From: CAZGKW01 sp964526295
GTDB lineage: Bacteria; Planctomycetota; Phycisphaerae; FEN-1346
NCBI GenBank assembly: GCA_964526295.1
Contig: CAZGKW010000016.1
Span: 25,375 to 89,374, forward strand
Reading direction: 5' to 3'
DNA: 64,000 nucleotides
Shown: positions 25,246 through 34,384 of the stretch, piece by piece
Layout: the number at the start of each line of letters is the position of its first letter
How positions within the stretch are numbered: the first letter of the stretch is position 1
The notes under the pieces: generated by a model
Seen by the model: the letters and a program-made list of their open reading frames with translations, nothing else
Database searches by the model: none
What the model was told of the DNA's origin: nothing
Translations under genes and position numbers: made by a program

Positions 25246-27423
25246 CTACACGGCCTTCTCCATCCGCAGCCACCGGCCGCTGTAGGCATCGACCGGGACG
25301 GGCGACCTCGGGTCCAGGGCCTCGCCGGTGACGGCGTCGGCCGCCTGTTGGTAGCGCAGCGCCTTCGTGTCGAGCCGGGCCTCGGTCGCCGGGCCGTCGT
25401 TCAGGAGGAAATAGTGGTCCGCCTCGGGTGCCGCGAGCCGGTAGCACAGGGCCCCCTCGCAGGCGTAGGGCGACTCGTACGGTCCGAGGGCCCACCGCGC
25501 GAGCCACGCTTCGGCCTGGAGGTCGCCCGGCTCCTTGCACATCGGGGACGCCTCGTATCCCAGGACCACGGCCGTGCCCTTGCCGAAGCGGTTCTCGGTC
25601 ACGGCCGGGCCGCCGCCGTCGTAATGGACGAGGGCCTCGGCCTGCGTCAGGCCGAGGTCGAGGACGAACCCGTCGAGCGGGCGCCCCTCGATGGCCCGCG
25701 GCACGTTCCGGGAGTACTGGTAGTCGCGGATGGTGCAGCCGAACGTCCGCTCGAACGTCGTCTCGGGAGCGGTCGAGAGTAGGCGGCCGAACTCGTCGTA
25801 GTACGCCCCGGGCATGTCGACGACCACCCGCCCGCCGTCGTGCACGTACCGCGAGAGGACCTCCAGGACGTCGAGGGGGATGGCGATGGCGCACGGCAGG
25901 TAGATGGCCCGATACCGCCCGGCGAGCCCGGCCCGGAGTTGCCGCGCCGTGACGTACTCCCAGGGGACATTGGCGTTGATCAGGGCGCGGCTCGCGCCGA
26001 TGCGGCCCTTGACGGGCATGTGCTTGTAGTGGTCCCGTCCGGGGGAGGCCATGGCGGCCCAGATGGCCTCGTTGTCGAAGTCCTGGTAGAGGCCGACGAG
26101 GGGTTCCTTGCGGGCCTGCCACAGCTCGTCCCGCCATCGCTGCATGGCCTGGCCGATGCGGCCGACTTGGACGGTCCGCTCGCAGGGTTCGAGGTTCCGG
26201 TCGAGGAGGGCGAACTCGCCCGCCTCCCACCCGCACGACCGGGCCGACCAGCACCACAGGCCCACCCCGCGAAATCCCCCGGCCAGGTAGGATAGCATGA
26301 GTTGCGTCATGACCCCGGCATCGACGGTCGAGCCGGGCACCAGGGGCCGGGCCGGGGGCCAGAAGGGGGCTTTGCCCCCCGAGAACTGCTGCGGCCCGCC
26401 CGTCGACTCCCACGGACCCGACCAACCGCCCTTGAACCAGTCCGCCACGAGCTGGGCCATCATGAACGCGGGCCGCGGCACCTCGAACCCCACCTCCTCG
26501 AAGTGCCACGCCAGGTGGATCGACGGATAGAACGACCCGTAGTCGGCCATCAGGGCGGCGATGCCTTCCATGTCGGTCGCCCGGGAGGCGAACGGGAGGA
26601 ACAGGCCCATCTCTCCCCCCGCCCGGAACGGCCCGTGGGGATCGTGCGCCATGTCGGCCTCGGCCCGGGCCCGGACGTGCTCCAGGTAGGCGTCGGCCTT
26701 GAACCGGAGGATGTCGCGGAGGCGGCGATACTCCCGGCTGGCCGGCACGAGGCCCCACTGCTTCTCCCCGATCGAGGCGATCCAGTCGCGAAGGTACCCG
26801 GCCACGTCTTCCCAGCCGGTCCAGGGCCCTTCCGGGGCGGGGACCATCGAGTGGTGAAAGTTCCACGCCTCGGCCAGGGCCTCGGGGGTCCGGTACGCCT
26901 CGCGGAGCCAGGCCACAAATGGCTCGACCGCCTCTTCGGTGAGCTGCATGTCGAAGCTGAAGTAGGACGGGCGGCTCTGGCCGGAGTGGTCGCCCTTGCG
27001 GCGGACGCCGGTCCGCTCGATCCGCTCCCGCATGACCTGCTCCTGGTGGGCGAGCATGCGGGGGTCCTTGCGGACCTGGTCGACGGGCGTCTCGCGGGGG
27101 ATGCCGAGCTTCTCGAGCAGATCGTCGTTGATGGGCTCCCAGCCCCCCTCGCCGTACCACCACGGGATGATGCCCTCGTCGAGCGCCAGGTGCATGACCT
27201 TCTTCCGGTCCCGCTCGCCGCACAGGTGGATGCCCTTCAGACAGGTGTATCCGAGCTGCTTCATGAGGCGGAAGTGGCGACGGATGTCATCGAAGGTCAT
27301 GCCCGGCCGCTCGATGAATACGACGCCGATCGGCATGGGGTGGATGTGGCGGAACTTCTCCTGCATCGGCGTCCGGTACAGCTCGTTGCAGCGGTCGGTG
27401 AGGAAGTCGTGGTCGGCGGGCAT
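25246..27423 (-). CDS. GH42-like (beta-galactosidase-type) glycoside hydrolase
   Basis: A 725-residue protein with an N-terminal TIM barrel: MPIGVVFIERPGMTFDDIRR opening, then TCLKGIHLCGERDRKKVMHL. Near residue 500 it passes into a trimerisation-like flavodoxin fold (GRYRAIYLPCAIAIPLDVLE followed by LSRYVHDGGRVVVDMPGAYY), the order found in family 42 enzymes. A small beta-domain closes the protein. The acid/base and nucleophile were not fixed; GGEMGLF and the segment around GLWCWSARSCGWE are candidates. No signal peptide, so probably cytoplasmic action on imported oligosaccharides. The ATG at 27421-27423 has GGGAG upstream. It ends convergently to the Gfo/Idh gene. Confidence 0.65.
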   Translation of the reverse strand: MPADHDFLTDRCNELYRTPMQEKFRHIHPMPIGVVFIERPGMTFDDIRRHFRLMKQLGYTCLKGIHLCGERDRKKVMHLALDEGIIPWWYGEGGWEPINDDLLEKLGIPRETPVDQVRKDPRMLAHQEQVMRERIERTGVRRKGDHSGQSRPSYFSFDMQLTEEAVEPFVAWLREAYRTPEALAEAWNFHHSMVPAPEGPWTGWEDVAGYLRDWIASIGEKQWGLVPASREYRRLRDILRFKADAYLEHVRARAEADMAHDPHGPFRAGGEMGLFLPFASRATDMEGIAALMADYGSFYPSIHLAWHFEEVGFEVPRPAFMMAQLVADWFKGGWSGPWESTGGPQQFSGGKAPFWPPARPLVPGSTVDAGVMTQLMLSYLAGGFRGVGLWCWSARSCGWEAGEFALLDRNLEPCERTVQVGRIGQAMQRWRDELWQARKEPLVGLYQDFDNEAIWAAMASPGRDHYKHMPVKGRIGASRALINANVPWEYVTARQLRAGLAGRYRAIYLPCAIAIPLDVLEVLSRYVHDGGRVVVDMPGAYYDEFGRLLSTAPETTFERTFGCTIRDYQYSRNVPRAIEGRPLDGFVLDLGLTQAEALVHYDGGGPAVTENRFGKGTAVVLGYEASPMCKEPGDLQAEAWLARWALGPYESPYACEGALCYRLAAPEADHYFLLNDGPATEARLDTKALRYQQAADAVTGEALDPRSPVPVDAYSGRWLRMEKAV

Positions 27424-27478
27424 GGGCAAAGGGCTCCCTGGGCTTGGTTGCGGGTCGGACGGCGACTATCGAAAGCAA

Positions 27479-27498
27479 CCCGGAGCACGCGCTCCGGG
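27479..27498. repeat. CCCGGAGC palindrome, copy 2
   Basis: Same 8-bp stem as the copy at 23901-23920, here with the loop ACGC. It lies in the 146 bp between iolB and the GH42-like gene. The conserved stem with a changed loop argues for a maintained hairpin. Confidence 0.6.
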
Positions 27499-27569
27499 CT
27501 CGGCGGCCCGGACGGCGACCGCCGCGTCACTTCAGCATTAAAAATTCAGCATACCTGATTCATCGGGGC

Positions 27570-28406
27570 CTACTCCCCCCACTCGACCTCGTCGAGCAGC
27601 GTCTCGGCCCCCTTGATCCAGTGGTGGGCCGGGTCGTCGAACGGGGCCATGTCCCGCCCCTGGCCGGCCATCAGCCACAGGTAGTACACCCGGTAGCCCG
27701 GAGCGGCCGCCACGGGATGGTAGCCACGCGGCAGGATGACCGTGTCGCCGTGCTCGACGGCGTGGCACTCGTCGAGGTCCCGCTCGTCGGTGTACATCCG
27801 CTGGATGCCGAACCCCTGCGGCGGATCGACCTGGAAGAAGTACACCTCCTCCAGGTTCACCTCCTCGGGGGGCCGGTGCTCGTCGTGGCGGTGCGGCGGG
27901 TAGCTCGACCAGCACCCCGTGTGGTTGAACGTCTCGCCGACGAGGAGCTTCCCGGCGGCGAGCCGCTTGTCGACGATGTCGTGGACCTGCCGCTGCCAGT
28001 TGTACGCCCCGACCGTCTTGACGTTGACCATCTCGGGGAAGATGACCGTGGGGGCGGCCCCGGTGTCGGAGGCGGCCTGGCAGACGGCCAGGCGGGCCGG
28101 CGTCGCGGCCTCGATACGTCCCTTGGCCTGCGGCGGCAGATACACGGCCGACGCCGGGCCGTCGAAGACGCTCTTGCGGCTGCCGAGCGGCTCGTCGGTC
28201 AGTGGTTCCTTGCCCACCGAGGCCCGGACGGAGCCCGAAAGTACAATGACGCACCATTCGGCATCGGCCGTGTCGAATGCCCAGTCCTGGCCGGCGTCCA
28301 GGTTCGCGAGGCCGAAGCCGAGGTGCTCCAGGCCCCCGTCGCCCGGCGCGACGATCTGCCTGTAGCCCTTCAGGGACGGGTCGGCCTTGATCAGCAAGTC
28401 GGACAT
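27570..28406 (-). CDS. iolB: IolB-like 5-deoxy-glucuronate isomerase
   Basis: A 278-residue double-cupin protein. The strongest IolB signature is the second cupin: WSSYPPHRHDEHRPPEEVNL followed by EEVYFFQVDPPQGFGIQRMY, then VILPRGYHPVAAAPGYRVYY. The metal ligands are the two His in HRHDEH, the Glu in EEVYFF and the His in GYHPV. IolB converts 5-deoxy-D-glucuronate to 2-deoxy-5-keto-D-gluconate in inositol catabolism, but no other iol gene is in the window. The setting among uronate-releasing enzymes suggests use on a uronate-derived product, analogous to KduI. The ATG at 28404-28406 was chosen by homologous length. Divergent from the GH2 gene. Confidence 0.88.
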   Translation of the reverse strand: MSDLLIKADPSLKGYRQIVAPGDGGLEHLGFGLANLDAGQDWAFDTADAEWCVIVLSGSVRASVGKEPLTDEPLGSRKSVFDGPASAVYLPPQAKGRIEAATPARLAVCQAASDTGAAPTVIFPEMVNVKTVGAYNWQRQVHDIVDKRLAAGKLLVGETFNHTGCWSSYPPHRHDEHRPPEEVNLEEVYFFQVDPPQGFGIQRMYTDERDLDECHAVEHGDTVILPRGYHPVAAAPGYRVYYLWLMAGQGRDMAPFDDPAHHWIKGAETLLDEVEWGE

Positions 28407-28551
28407 GGCTGTTGCCTTTCGGTGGTTGATGCCCCCGACACCATGGCCGGCGGCAAAATCGGCGGCGGAACACAAATTCGCTTGAACCTGTCCGCTCTTC
28501 GGCCATTCTAGGGGCCCGCGACCCGATTGCAAGCAAGAGAGGAAACCACGC

Positions 28552-30270
28552 ATGAGCCGCCTGTTCGACGAGCACGTCATCCGGCCGGTCCGTGACCTGG
28601 GCGGCCGGTGGGACTTCGTGACCGAGCCGGAAGTCACCGCGACCGACGCCTCGGGCCTGCCGACCGCCTTCGTCCGGCCGATGCAGGTGCCCGGCTGCTG
28701 GGAGACGCACCCCGAGTACCGGGCCTACCGCGGGCGGGGCTGGCTCCGGCGGACGATCTGCCAGCCCGAGACGGGGCCCCTGCGGCTCGTCTTCAAGGGC
28801 GTCAGCCACACCGGCCGCGTGCACCTCGACGGCGAGAAGGTCGGCGAGCACTACAACGCCTACACGGCATTCGAGGTGGCGCTGGCGGAAGTCGAAGCAG
28901 GCACGCACGAGCTGATCGTCGAGGTCGACAACTCCTTCGGCGAGCACTCGGCCCTCCACGTGGAGAACGACTACTACACCTACGGCGGGATCACCCGGCC
29001 CGTGGCGGCCGAGCACGTCCCGCCGCAATACATCCGGTACCTCCACGTGACGCCGAAGCGCGACCAGGGCGGGGGATGGTCGGCCCAGCTTCGCGCCGAA
29101 ATCATCAACCTGGCGAAGAAGCAGGATGCCGAGGTCCGCGTCGAGGTTGAGCTGGCCGGGCAGACGGTCGACCTCGGCAGCGCGGCCGTCGAGCGCGGCG
29201 GGACGGTCTGGCTGGAGGCCGAGGCGGCCTTCCCGGAGGCCGAGAGCTGGTCGCCCGAGTCGCCCCGCCTCTATGCCGCACGGGCAGTCCTCCATACCGG
29301 GGGCGACGAACCGGTCGACGATCTCATCGACCGGGTCGGCTTTCGCGAGGTCGCGGTGCAGGGCACGGACATCCTCCTCAACGGCGAGCCGATCCGCATC
29401 CGGGGCTTCAACCGCCACGAGGACCACCCCCTGTTCGGCTGCGCCCTGCCGGTCGAGGCGCTGGTGCACGATGCGGACCGCCTGGAGCACCTCGGGGCGA
29501 ACCTCGACCGCACGAGCCACTACCCCAACGACGAGCGGTGGCTCGACCTGTGCGACGAGCGGGGCATCCTGGTGTGGGAGGAGAACCATGCCCGGGGCCT
29601 GAAGCTCGAGCAGATGCAGAACCCCAACTTCCGCCAGCAGGCCCTCGACTGCACCCAGGAGATGGTCGAGCAGCACTTCAACCACCCCTCGATCGTCCTG
29701 TGGGGCATCCTGAACGAGTGCGCCTCGAACACCGAGGAAGGCAAGGCCATCTACGCCGAGGAGTTCGAGCTCTTGAAGCGGCTCGACCCGAGCCGGCCCA
29801 CGACCTTCGCCTCCTGCCACCGGGGCACCGACCTCTCGTTCGATCTCCCGGACGTCGTCAGCTATAACATCTACACGGGCTGGTACCACGACCCGCTCGA
29901 CAAGGTGCGGGACGAGGTTGACGCCCTCATCGAGTGGATCGAGTCGGCGGGCGGCCGCGCGAAGCCCATCATCATCAGCGAGTTCGGCGGCGGGGCACTC
30001 TACGGCTGCCGCAGCGAGTACCGTGCCCCCTGGAGCGAGGACTGCCAGGCCGACGTCCTCGATGCCACCTGCGCCTGCTACCTCTCGCACCCGCGGCTCG
30101 CCGGGGGCATCATCTGGCAGTTCTGCGACTGCCGCGTCTCGTACCCGTTCCCCACGGGCCGGCCCCGGACGATGAACAACAAGGGCGTCGTGGACGAGTA
30201 CCGCCGGCCGAAGCTGGCCTACGAGGTCGTCCGGCGGCGGTTCCACGAGGCGGCCGGAAAGGAGGCGTAG
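28552..30270 (+). CDS. GH2 beta-glucuronidase/beta-galactosidase-like hydrolase
   Basis: A 572-residue family 2 hydrolase. The N-terminal jelly-roll (VPGCWETHP near residue 46, GVSHTGRVHLDGEKVGEHYN near 83) and the immunoglobulin-like middle precede the TIM barrel. The barrel begins at LLNGEPIRIRGFNRHEDHP. The acid/base Glu is in ILWGILNECASN-type sequence near residue 388 and the nucleophile Glu in IIISEFGGGALYG near residue 478. The compact length and HEDHP segment fit the beta-glucuronidase branch, in keeping with its uronate neighbours, but galactosidase or mannosidase action cannot be excluded. No signal peptide. GGAGG near its end serves the next gene. Confidence 0.87.
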   Translation: MSRLFDEHVIRPVRDLGGRWDFVTEPEVTATDASGLPTAFVRPMQVPGCWETHPEYRAYRGRGWLRRTICQPETGPLRLVFKGVSHTGRVHLDGEKVGEHYNAYTAFEVALAEVEAGTHELIVEVDNSFGEHSALHVENDYYTYGGITRPVAAEHVPPQYIRYLHVTPKRDQGGGWSAQLRAEIINLAKKQDAEVRVEVELAGQTVDLGSAAVERGGTVWLEAEAAFPEAESWSPESPRLYAARAVLHTGGDEPVDDLIDRVGFREVAVQGTDILLNGEPIRIRGFNRHEDHPLFGCALPVEALVHDADRLEHLGANLDRTSHYPNDERWLDLCDERGILVWEENHARGLKLEQMQNPNFRQQALDCTQEMVEQHFNHPSIVLWGILNECASNTEEGKAIYAEEFELLKRLDPSRPTTFASCHRGTDLSFDLPDVVSYNIYTGWYHDPLDKVRDEVDALIEWIESAGGRAKPIIISEFGGGALYGCRSEYRAPWSEDCQADVLDATCACYLSHPRLAGGIIWQFCDCRVSYPFPTGRPRTMNNKGVVDEYRRPKLAYEVVRRRFHEAAGKEA

Positions 30271-30275
30271 CGGCG

Positions 30276-31025
30276 ATGGCTGACGAAGGACGCCTGGAGG
30301 TGCTCGAGTTGTTCGAGGGGCTCCGCGTGACGGACGTCTGCGACGGGATGGACGCCGTGGGCCTGCGGGACGTCGGCCTGATGGACCCGGCCATCCGCCC
30401 CCTGTGGCGGGACACCGAGACCTTCGCCCACCGGGTCGTCGGCTACGCCCACACGGTCCGCTTCGTGCCGACCGGTCGGCACGTGCCGACGTTCGATTCG
30501 CCGGAGGCGTTCAACCGGTGGAAGGGCGAGTGGTACCGTGACCTCGCCCAGGGGCCCATCGGCGACGAGATCGCCGAGGGCGACGTCATCGTCATCGACG
30601 CGGCGGGCGTCCGCGAGTGCGGTTTCATCGGCTCGTGCAACTCGCTGGGGTGGCTCGCCCGGGGCGCCCGCGGGGCCGTCACGAACGGCGGGGCCCGCGA
30701 CGCCGACGAACTGATCAAGCAGCAGGTTCCGGTCTACTCGGCGGGCATCGCCCGCGGCATCCGGCCCGGCAGGCTCGAGCTCGACGCGACGGGCGAGCCC
30801 GTCAGCGTGGGCGGCGTCCACGTCCGGCCGGGCGACGTGGTCGTGGCCGACGGCGACGGCGTCATCGTCGTGCCGATCGAGAAGGCCGAAGGGGTGGCCC
30901 GCATCGCGACCGGGGTCCAGGAAGGCGACAAGCGGTCCCGCCGCGGGCTCTACGAGAGGCTCGGCAAGCCCGCCGACTTCACCGTCGAGCCGAGACCGGC
31001 AGAAGGCGGCGAAGGGACGGAATAA
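30276..31025 (+). CDS. RraA-family aldolase/hydratase-like protein
   Basis: A 249-residue protein of the RraA/HMG-aldolase family (once annotated as dimethylmenaquinone methyltransferase). Key features are LRVTDVCDGMDAVGLRD at the N-terminus, the metal-site stretch VTNGGARDADELIKQQVPVY (conserved Arg-Asp near residues 147-150) and VRPGDVVVADGDGVIVVPIE. Members cleave 4-hydroxy-4-methyl-2-oxoglutarate-type keto acids or act in sugar-acid catabolism. The ATG at 30276 uses a GGAGG that overlaps the end of the GH2 gene, so it is co-transcribed. It probably acts downstream in uronate breakdown. Confidence 0.82.
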   Translation: MADEGRLEVLELFEGLRVTDVCDGMDAVGLRDVGLMDPAIRPLWRDTETFAHRVVGYAHTVRFVPTGRHVPTFDSPEAFNRWKGEWYRDLAQGPIGDEIAEGDVIVIDAAGVRECGFIGSCNSLGWLARGARGAVTNGGARDADELIKQQVPVYSAGIARGIRPGRLELDATGEPVSVGGVHVRPGDVVVADGDGVIVVPIEKAEGVARIATGVQEGDKRSRRGLYERLGKPADFTVEPRPAEGGEGTE

Positions 31026-31056
31026 GTGCGCAGCGGCGCTGCCGGCCCAAGCCCGC

Positions 31057-31245
31057 TCACTTCCCGAAAGGTAGTCCTAAGTCCTTACAGATCTTGCGGG
31101 CGAGTTGCCCGGAGATTTCGGTGTGTCTTGGCACGGCCGGTCGGCGGCCTTGTGCCGGAATCACCCACCAGGAATGCCTTCCGCCTTCGCGGACGAAGAC
31201 GCAACCATGCTTGCGTAGGTGCTTGAGAACTGCCGTACGCTTCAT
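31057..31245 (-). CDS. hicA: HicA-type mRNA interferase toxin
   Basis: A 62-residue double-stranded-RNA-binding-fold toxin. The active-site segment is VREGGRHSWWVIP, with the conserved GxxH, followed by VPRHTEISGQLARKICKDLG, the standard HicA tail. Its ATG overlaps the hicB stop as ATGA, giving coupled translation with the antitoxin upstream. Works by cleaving mRNA when released from HicB. Small size and overlap are typical of hicBA modules. Confidence 0.92.
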   Translation of the reverse strand: MKRTAVLKHLRKHGCVFVREGGRHSWWVIPAQGRRPAVPRHTEISGQLARKICKDLGLPFGK

Positions 31246-31454
31246 ACGCTCAGTGGCTCTTCGGTGTAGTCGGAGTCGGCTGCCTGCAAGGCATCCGCGC
31301 GGTTGAATTCAATCATCTCTTTGAGCGTGACGCGGAGACTTTCCAGCAGCTCCTCGCGGGTCCGTTCCTGGCAGTTCACGCCCGGGACCTCTTCGATCCA
31401 GCCGATCCACCGCTGGCCGTCCTTCTTGGTCACCGCCGTGTATGTGTTCGCCAT
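31242..31454 (-). CDS. hicB: HicB-type antitoxin
   Basis: A 70-residue protein with the HicB partial RNase-H-like fold (YTAVTKKDGQRWIGWIEEVP followed by GVNCQERTREELLESLRVTL). It lacks the C-terminal DNA-binding extension of longer HicB proteins, so autoregulation may be weak. It is encoded upstream of hicA, the antitoxin-first order. The pair lies between RraA and UxaE, interrupting the glycan block. Confidence 0.88.
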   Translation of the reverse strand: MANTYTAVTKKDGQRWIGWIEEVPGVNCQERTREELLESLRVTLKEMIEFNRADALQAADSDYTEEPLSV

Positions 31455-31535
31455 CTACGTTTCTTCCGCTCTCATCTCCACGCTATTGTATCGGGCCGGC
31501 CACGTATCCGCCAAGGGCCCTGCCGGCGAGGCTTG

Positions 31536-33122
31536 TCACGTGCTGCCCACGAACGGCCCGACGTGGCGGCCGATGTGCTTCTCCAGGGCCGCCTCGTACT
31601 CCCTTTCGTGCGTCTTCAGGGCTTCGATCAGGGGCCGACGAAACCGCTGTCCCCCCTCGGCCGTCAGGACCGATCCGAACGTCACGTGCATCACCTGCCG
31701 GGCGTCGAACTGGTCCAGCAGGGCCGGCAGCTCCTCGTCGGCCAGCTCGTCCGGCTCGGGCACGTTCGCCAGGTTCGCCGAGACGTGGTACGTCGCCTTG
31801 TCGGTCTCGTAGCGGTTGCGGTCGAACGCCAGGACCTCGCGAAACAGGGCCGGCTCGCACCCCGCGATCACCCGCAGGGCCTCCAGGTAGCTCGTGCCGG
31901 CGGTCTTGACGTGCACCCGCTCGCCGCCGTGCCGGGCCGCCATCTCGTAGACGCTGAACTTGTCGCTGCCCGAGTGGAGGCTGATCTTGTAGCCGCCGAA
32001 CGCATCGGCGATGGCCAGGTGGGCCCGGAACGTCCGCTCCAGCTCGTCCAGGTCGCCGATGTAGTCGACGCCCTTCTCGAACCGGCCGACGAAACGCGGG
32101 GCGAGGCTGATCCACGCGACGCCCAGCCGCGCGAGCTCCCGGGCGACGTAGTAATGCTCGGCCGGCGTCGTCGGCGACTCGGTCTCGTCCACGCTGACCT
32201 CCAGCTCGAACCGTTCGTCGCCGAACACCTCCTTCAGGTGTCCGAACATCGACGCCGTGTGGGCCACCGCCCGGCCGTACTTGACCGCCGCCCGGTGCAG
32301 CGTCGCCTCGTCGAACGCCACCGTGACCTCGTCGGTCAGCTCGATTGTTTCGCCGACGAACCGCTCGAGCGTCTCCTCGGGCGTCGTCCGAAGGGTGTCC
32401 CACGGCAGGGCGGCATAGGGCTCGGCCAGGGCCGACGCCTCCATCTCGTCGGCCGCGTCCTCGACGTGGTCCCCCGGGTCGATCGTGTAGAACGTGAACC
32501 CGACGGCGGCGCACGAATCGATGTCCTCGAACGTCTTCAGGTGGTCGGCATCGGCGCCGAACCCCTCGCGAAAGCCCGTCTGGAAGACGCCCCACGTCGC
32601 ATCGTCCATCACCTGGTGGGGGGAGCGGTCCGTGCGGGTCATCTCGCGGACCGACTGCTGGGCCAGCATCGGGACGTAGCCCGTGTCGCGGACGGCCCGG
32701 ACGTGGCCGGGCGTCGCCAGGCCCAGCCGGTCCCCGAGGCCGATCGAGGGCCGGTCACCGATGAGCTGGGGTCCCGTCCAGGGCAGCCACTCGCGGAGCG
32801 CCCGGGCGCCGATGTCGTCGGGGGGCCGCTCGAGAATGAGGGCCGGGCCGACCGAGAGGTTAACGGCCTTCTTGGTCCACCCTTCGGCGGGCTGGATCTT
32901 CATCTGCCCGAGATGGTCCTTGGACATCGCCACCAGGAGTGACTTCTCGAGTCCTCGCCGGGCCAGGGCAAGAATCGCCCCGCGGGCCCAGCAGACCGAT
33001 TCCCAGTAGACCTCGTCCGCGCCGATCGCCTGTCTCAGGTCCTCGGCGACCGTCTGCGATTCGGCCACCGTCTGCGGCGCGCCCGGCCCGCCCGCCGTCA
33101 CCTGGTCCCAGAACGCCTCCAT
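31536..33122 (-). CDS. uxaE: UxaE-like tagaturonate epimerase
   Basis: A 528-residue protein resembling the UxaE family, which epimerises D-tagaturonate to D-fructuronate in galacturonate catabolism. Recognised segments include FTFYTIDPGDHVEDAADEME, FELEVSVDETESPTTPAEHY, GVAWISLAPRFVGRFEKGVD and the striking YKISLHSGSDKFSVYEMAAR near residue 405. Metal-binding Asp, Glu and His residues appear in these stretches. No signal peptide. It is larger than many relatives by a few dozen residues, mostly at the N-terminus. Family call is from memory of motifs; a search would settle it. It fits the uronate theme of the surrounding genes. Confidence 0.72.
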   Translation of the reverse strand: MEAFWDQVTAGGPGAPQTVAESQTVAEDLRQAIGADEVYWESVCWARGAILALARRGLEKSLLVAMSKDHLGQMKIQPAEGWTKKAVNLSVGPALILERPPDDIGARALREWLPWTGPQLIGDRPSIGLGDRLGLATPGHVRAVRDTGYVPMLAQQSVREMTRTDRSPHQVMDDATWGVFQTGFREGFGADADHLKTFEDIDSCAAVGFTFYTIDPGDHVEDAADEMEASALAEPYAALPWDTLRTTPEETLERFVGETIELTDEVTVAFDEATLHRAAVKYGRAVAHTASMFGHLKEVFGDERFELEVSVDETESPTTPAEHYYVARELARLGVAWISLAPRFVGRFEKGVDYIGDLDELERTFRAHLAIADAFGGYKISLHSGSDKFSVYEMAARHGGERVHVKTAGTSYLEALRVIAGCEPALFREVLAFDRNRYETDKATYHVSANLANVPEPDELADEELPALLDQFDARQVMHVTFGSVLTAEGGQRFRRPLIEALKTHEREYEAALEKHIGRHVGPFVGST

Positions 33123-33424
33123 GGGCCACTCCTTTCGGGAGCAAAGGGAGCACGTATGCTACCGCTTGGGACTGCCGGGCCGAAAGCGAAATGTCGGCCC
33201 GCCGCGCGCGCGCCTCGCCCCTACGTCAGCAGTACCGGTTGAAAAGGGTCGGCGCGCCCGGTTCGCCCCACGTTACCACCAACGGCCACGGCGAGGTCCC
33301 TCGACTTCGCTCGGGATGACACGGGCTCGCCAGCGCCCGGCGGAATTTATGATGGCATCGTCCGGCGGCTGCCGGTAGGCTCTGCCGCTCGCGAACGAAC
33401 GGGCCTGAGAGCAAAGGCACAGCC
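33123..33424. other. divergent 302 bp region
   Basis: Separates the leftward uxaE from the rightward GH130 gene. It holds TCCCTCGACTTCGCTCGGGA around 33297-33316, part of a repeat related to the one near 10910. No coding sequence with a ribosome site or family match was seen, and the promoters could not be fixed. Confidence 0.45.
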
Positions 33425-34366
33425 ATGCGGAAGGTGACCAAGGAAGTCGTCCGGCGACATCCGCAGAACCCCATCCTGACGGCCGACGATTTCCCCTGGC
33501 GGGTCGCGTCGGTGTACAACTCCGGCTGCACCAAAGTCGGCGAGAAGTACCTCCTGGCGTGTCGCGTCAACCAGCTCAACCAGCGGACGCTGATCTGGCT
33601 GGCCGACTCCGACGACGGGGTCCGCTTCACGCCGCGGCCCGAGCCGCTGCCGATGCCCGAGGACCCGGAGTTTCAGGAGTTCGCAACCCACGTCGTCTAC
33701 GACCCGCGAATCACCTGTTTCGCCGAGGAGGACCGCTACCTGATGACGCTGGCGGTCCACGGGTGGTTGGGGTGCCGCTCGGCCCTGTTCACGACGACCG
33801 ACTGGCAGGAGGTCCCGTTCTTCGGCTGGCTCTCGGAGATCGACAACCGGAACATGGTGATCTTTCCGGAGAAGATCGGCGGCCTCTACTGCCGCCTCGA
33901 CCGGCCGAACATCCCCCGCGAGGGCGGCAAGGGCGACGTCTGGATCTCCTACTCGCCCGACCTTCATTACTGGGGCCGGTCGAAGCTCGTCCTGAGGCGG
34001 AGCGACTGCGAGCTGTTCGCCGTCGGCGGCATCGGGCCGTGCAGCGTCCCCTACCGGACCGACGAGGGGTGGCTGGTGCTGTTCCACGGCATCATGAAGC
34101 CCGCGGGGGGTGTCTGGTACACCCTGGCGGCGATGCTCCTCGACCTGGAGGACCCGTCGAAGGTCCTGGCGGTAACGCATCACCCCATCCTGGAGCCGCG
34201 GGCCCACTACGAACGGCACGGCCTGGCCGTCAACGTCGTCTTCTGCTGCGGCAAGATCGTCGAGCCCGACGGCGAAGTGAAGATCTACTACGGCGCCGGC
34301 GACGACGTCCAGTGCCTGGCGACGAGCACCCTCGACGAGCTTGTCTACGCCTGTAAGAACTTCTGA
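33425..34366 (+). CDS. GH130-family glycoside phosphorylase/hydrolase
   Basis: A 313-residue five-bladed propeller enzyme. Blade motifs are visible: NPILTADDFPWRVASVYNSG at the start, VYDPRITCFAEEDRYLMTLA near residue 92 (catalytic Asp and substrate Glu candidates), NRNMVIFPEKIGGLYCRLDR near 142, GIGPCSVPYRTDEGWLVLFH near 200 and KIYYGAGDDVQCLATS near 290. Family 130 contains mannoside phosphorylases and mannosidases acting on beta-mannosides. The lysine/arginine phosphate-binding set that separates phosphorylases from hydrolases was not resolved. Cytoplasmic. Followed by the GH29 fucosidase in the same direction. Confidence 0.85.
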   Translation: MRKVTKEVVRRHPQNPILTADDFPWRVASVYNSGCTKVGEKYLLACRVNQLNQRTLIWLADSDDGVRFTPRPEPLPMPEDPEFQEFATHVVYDPRITCFAEEDRYLMTLAVHGWLGCRSALFTTTDWQEVPFFGWLSEIDNRNMVIFPEKIGGLYCRLDRPNIPREGGKGDVWISYSPDLHYWGRSKLVLRRSDCELFAVGGIGPCSVPYRTDEGWLVLFHGIMKPAGGVWYTLAAMLLDLEDPSKVLAVTHHPILEPRAHYERHGLAVNVVFCCGKIVEPDGEVKIYYGAGDDVQCLATSTLDELVYACKNF

Positions 34367-34384
34367 GCGACTGTCCAGGAGTTT

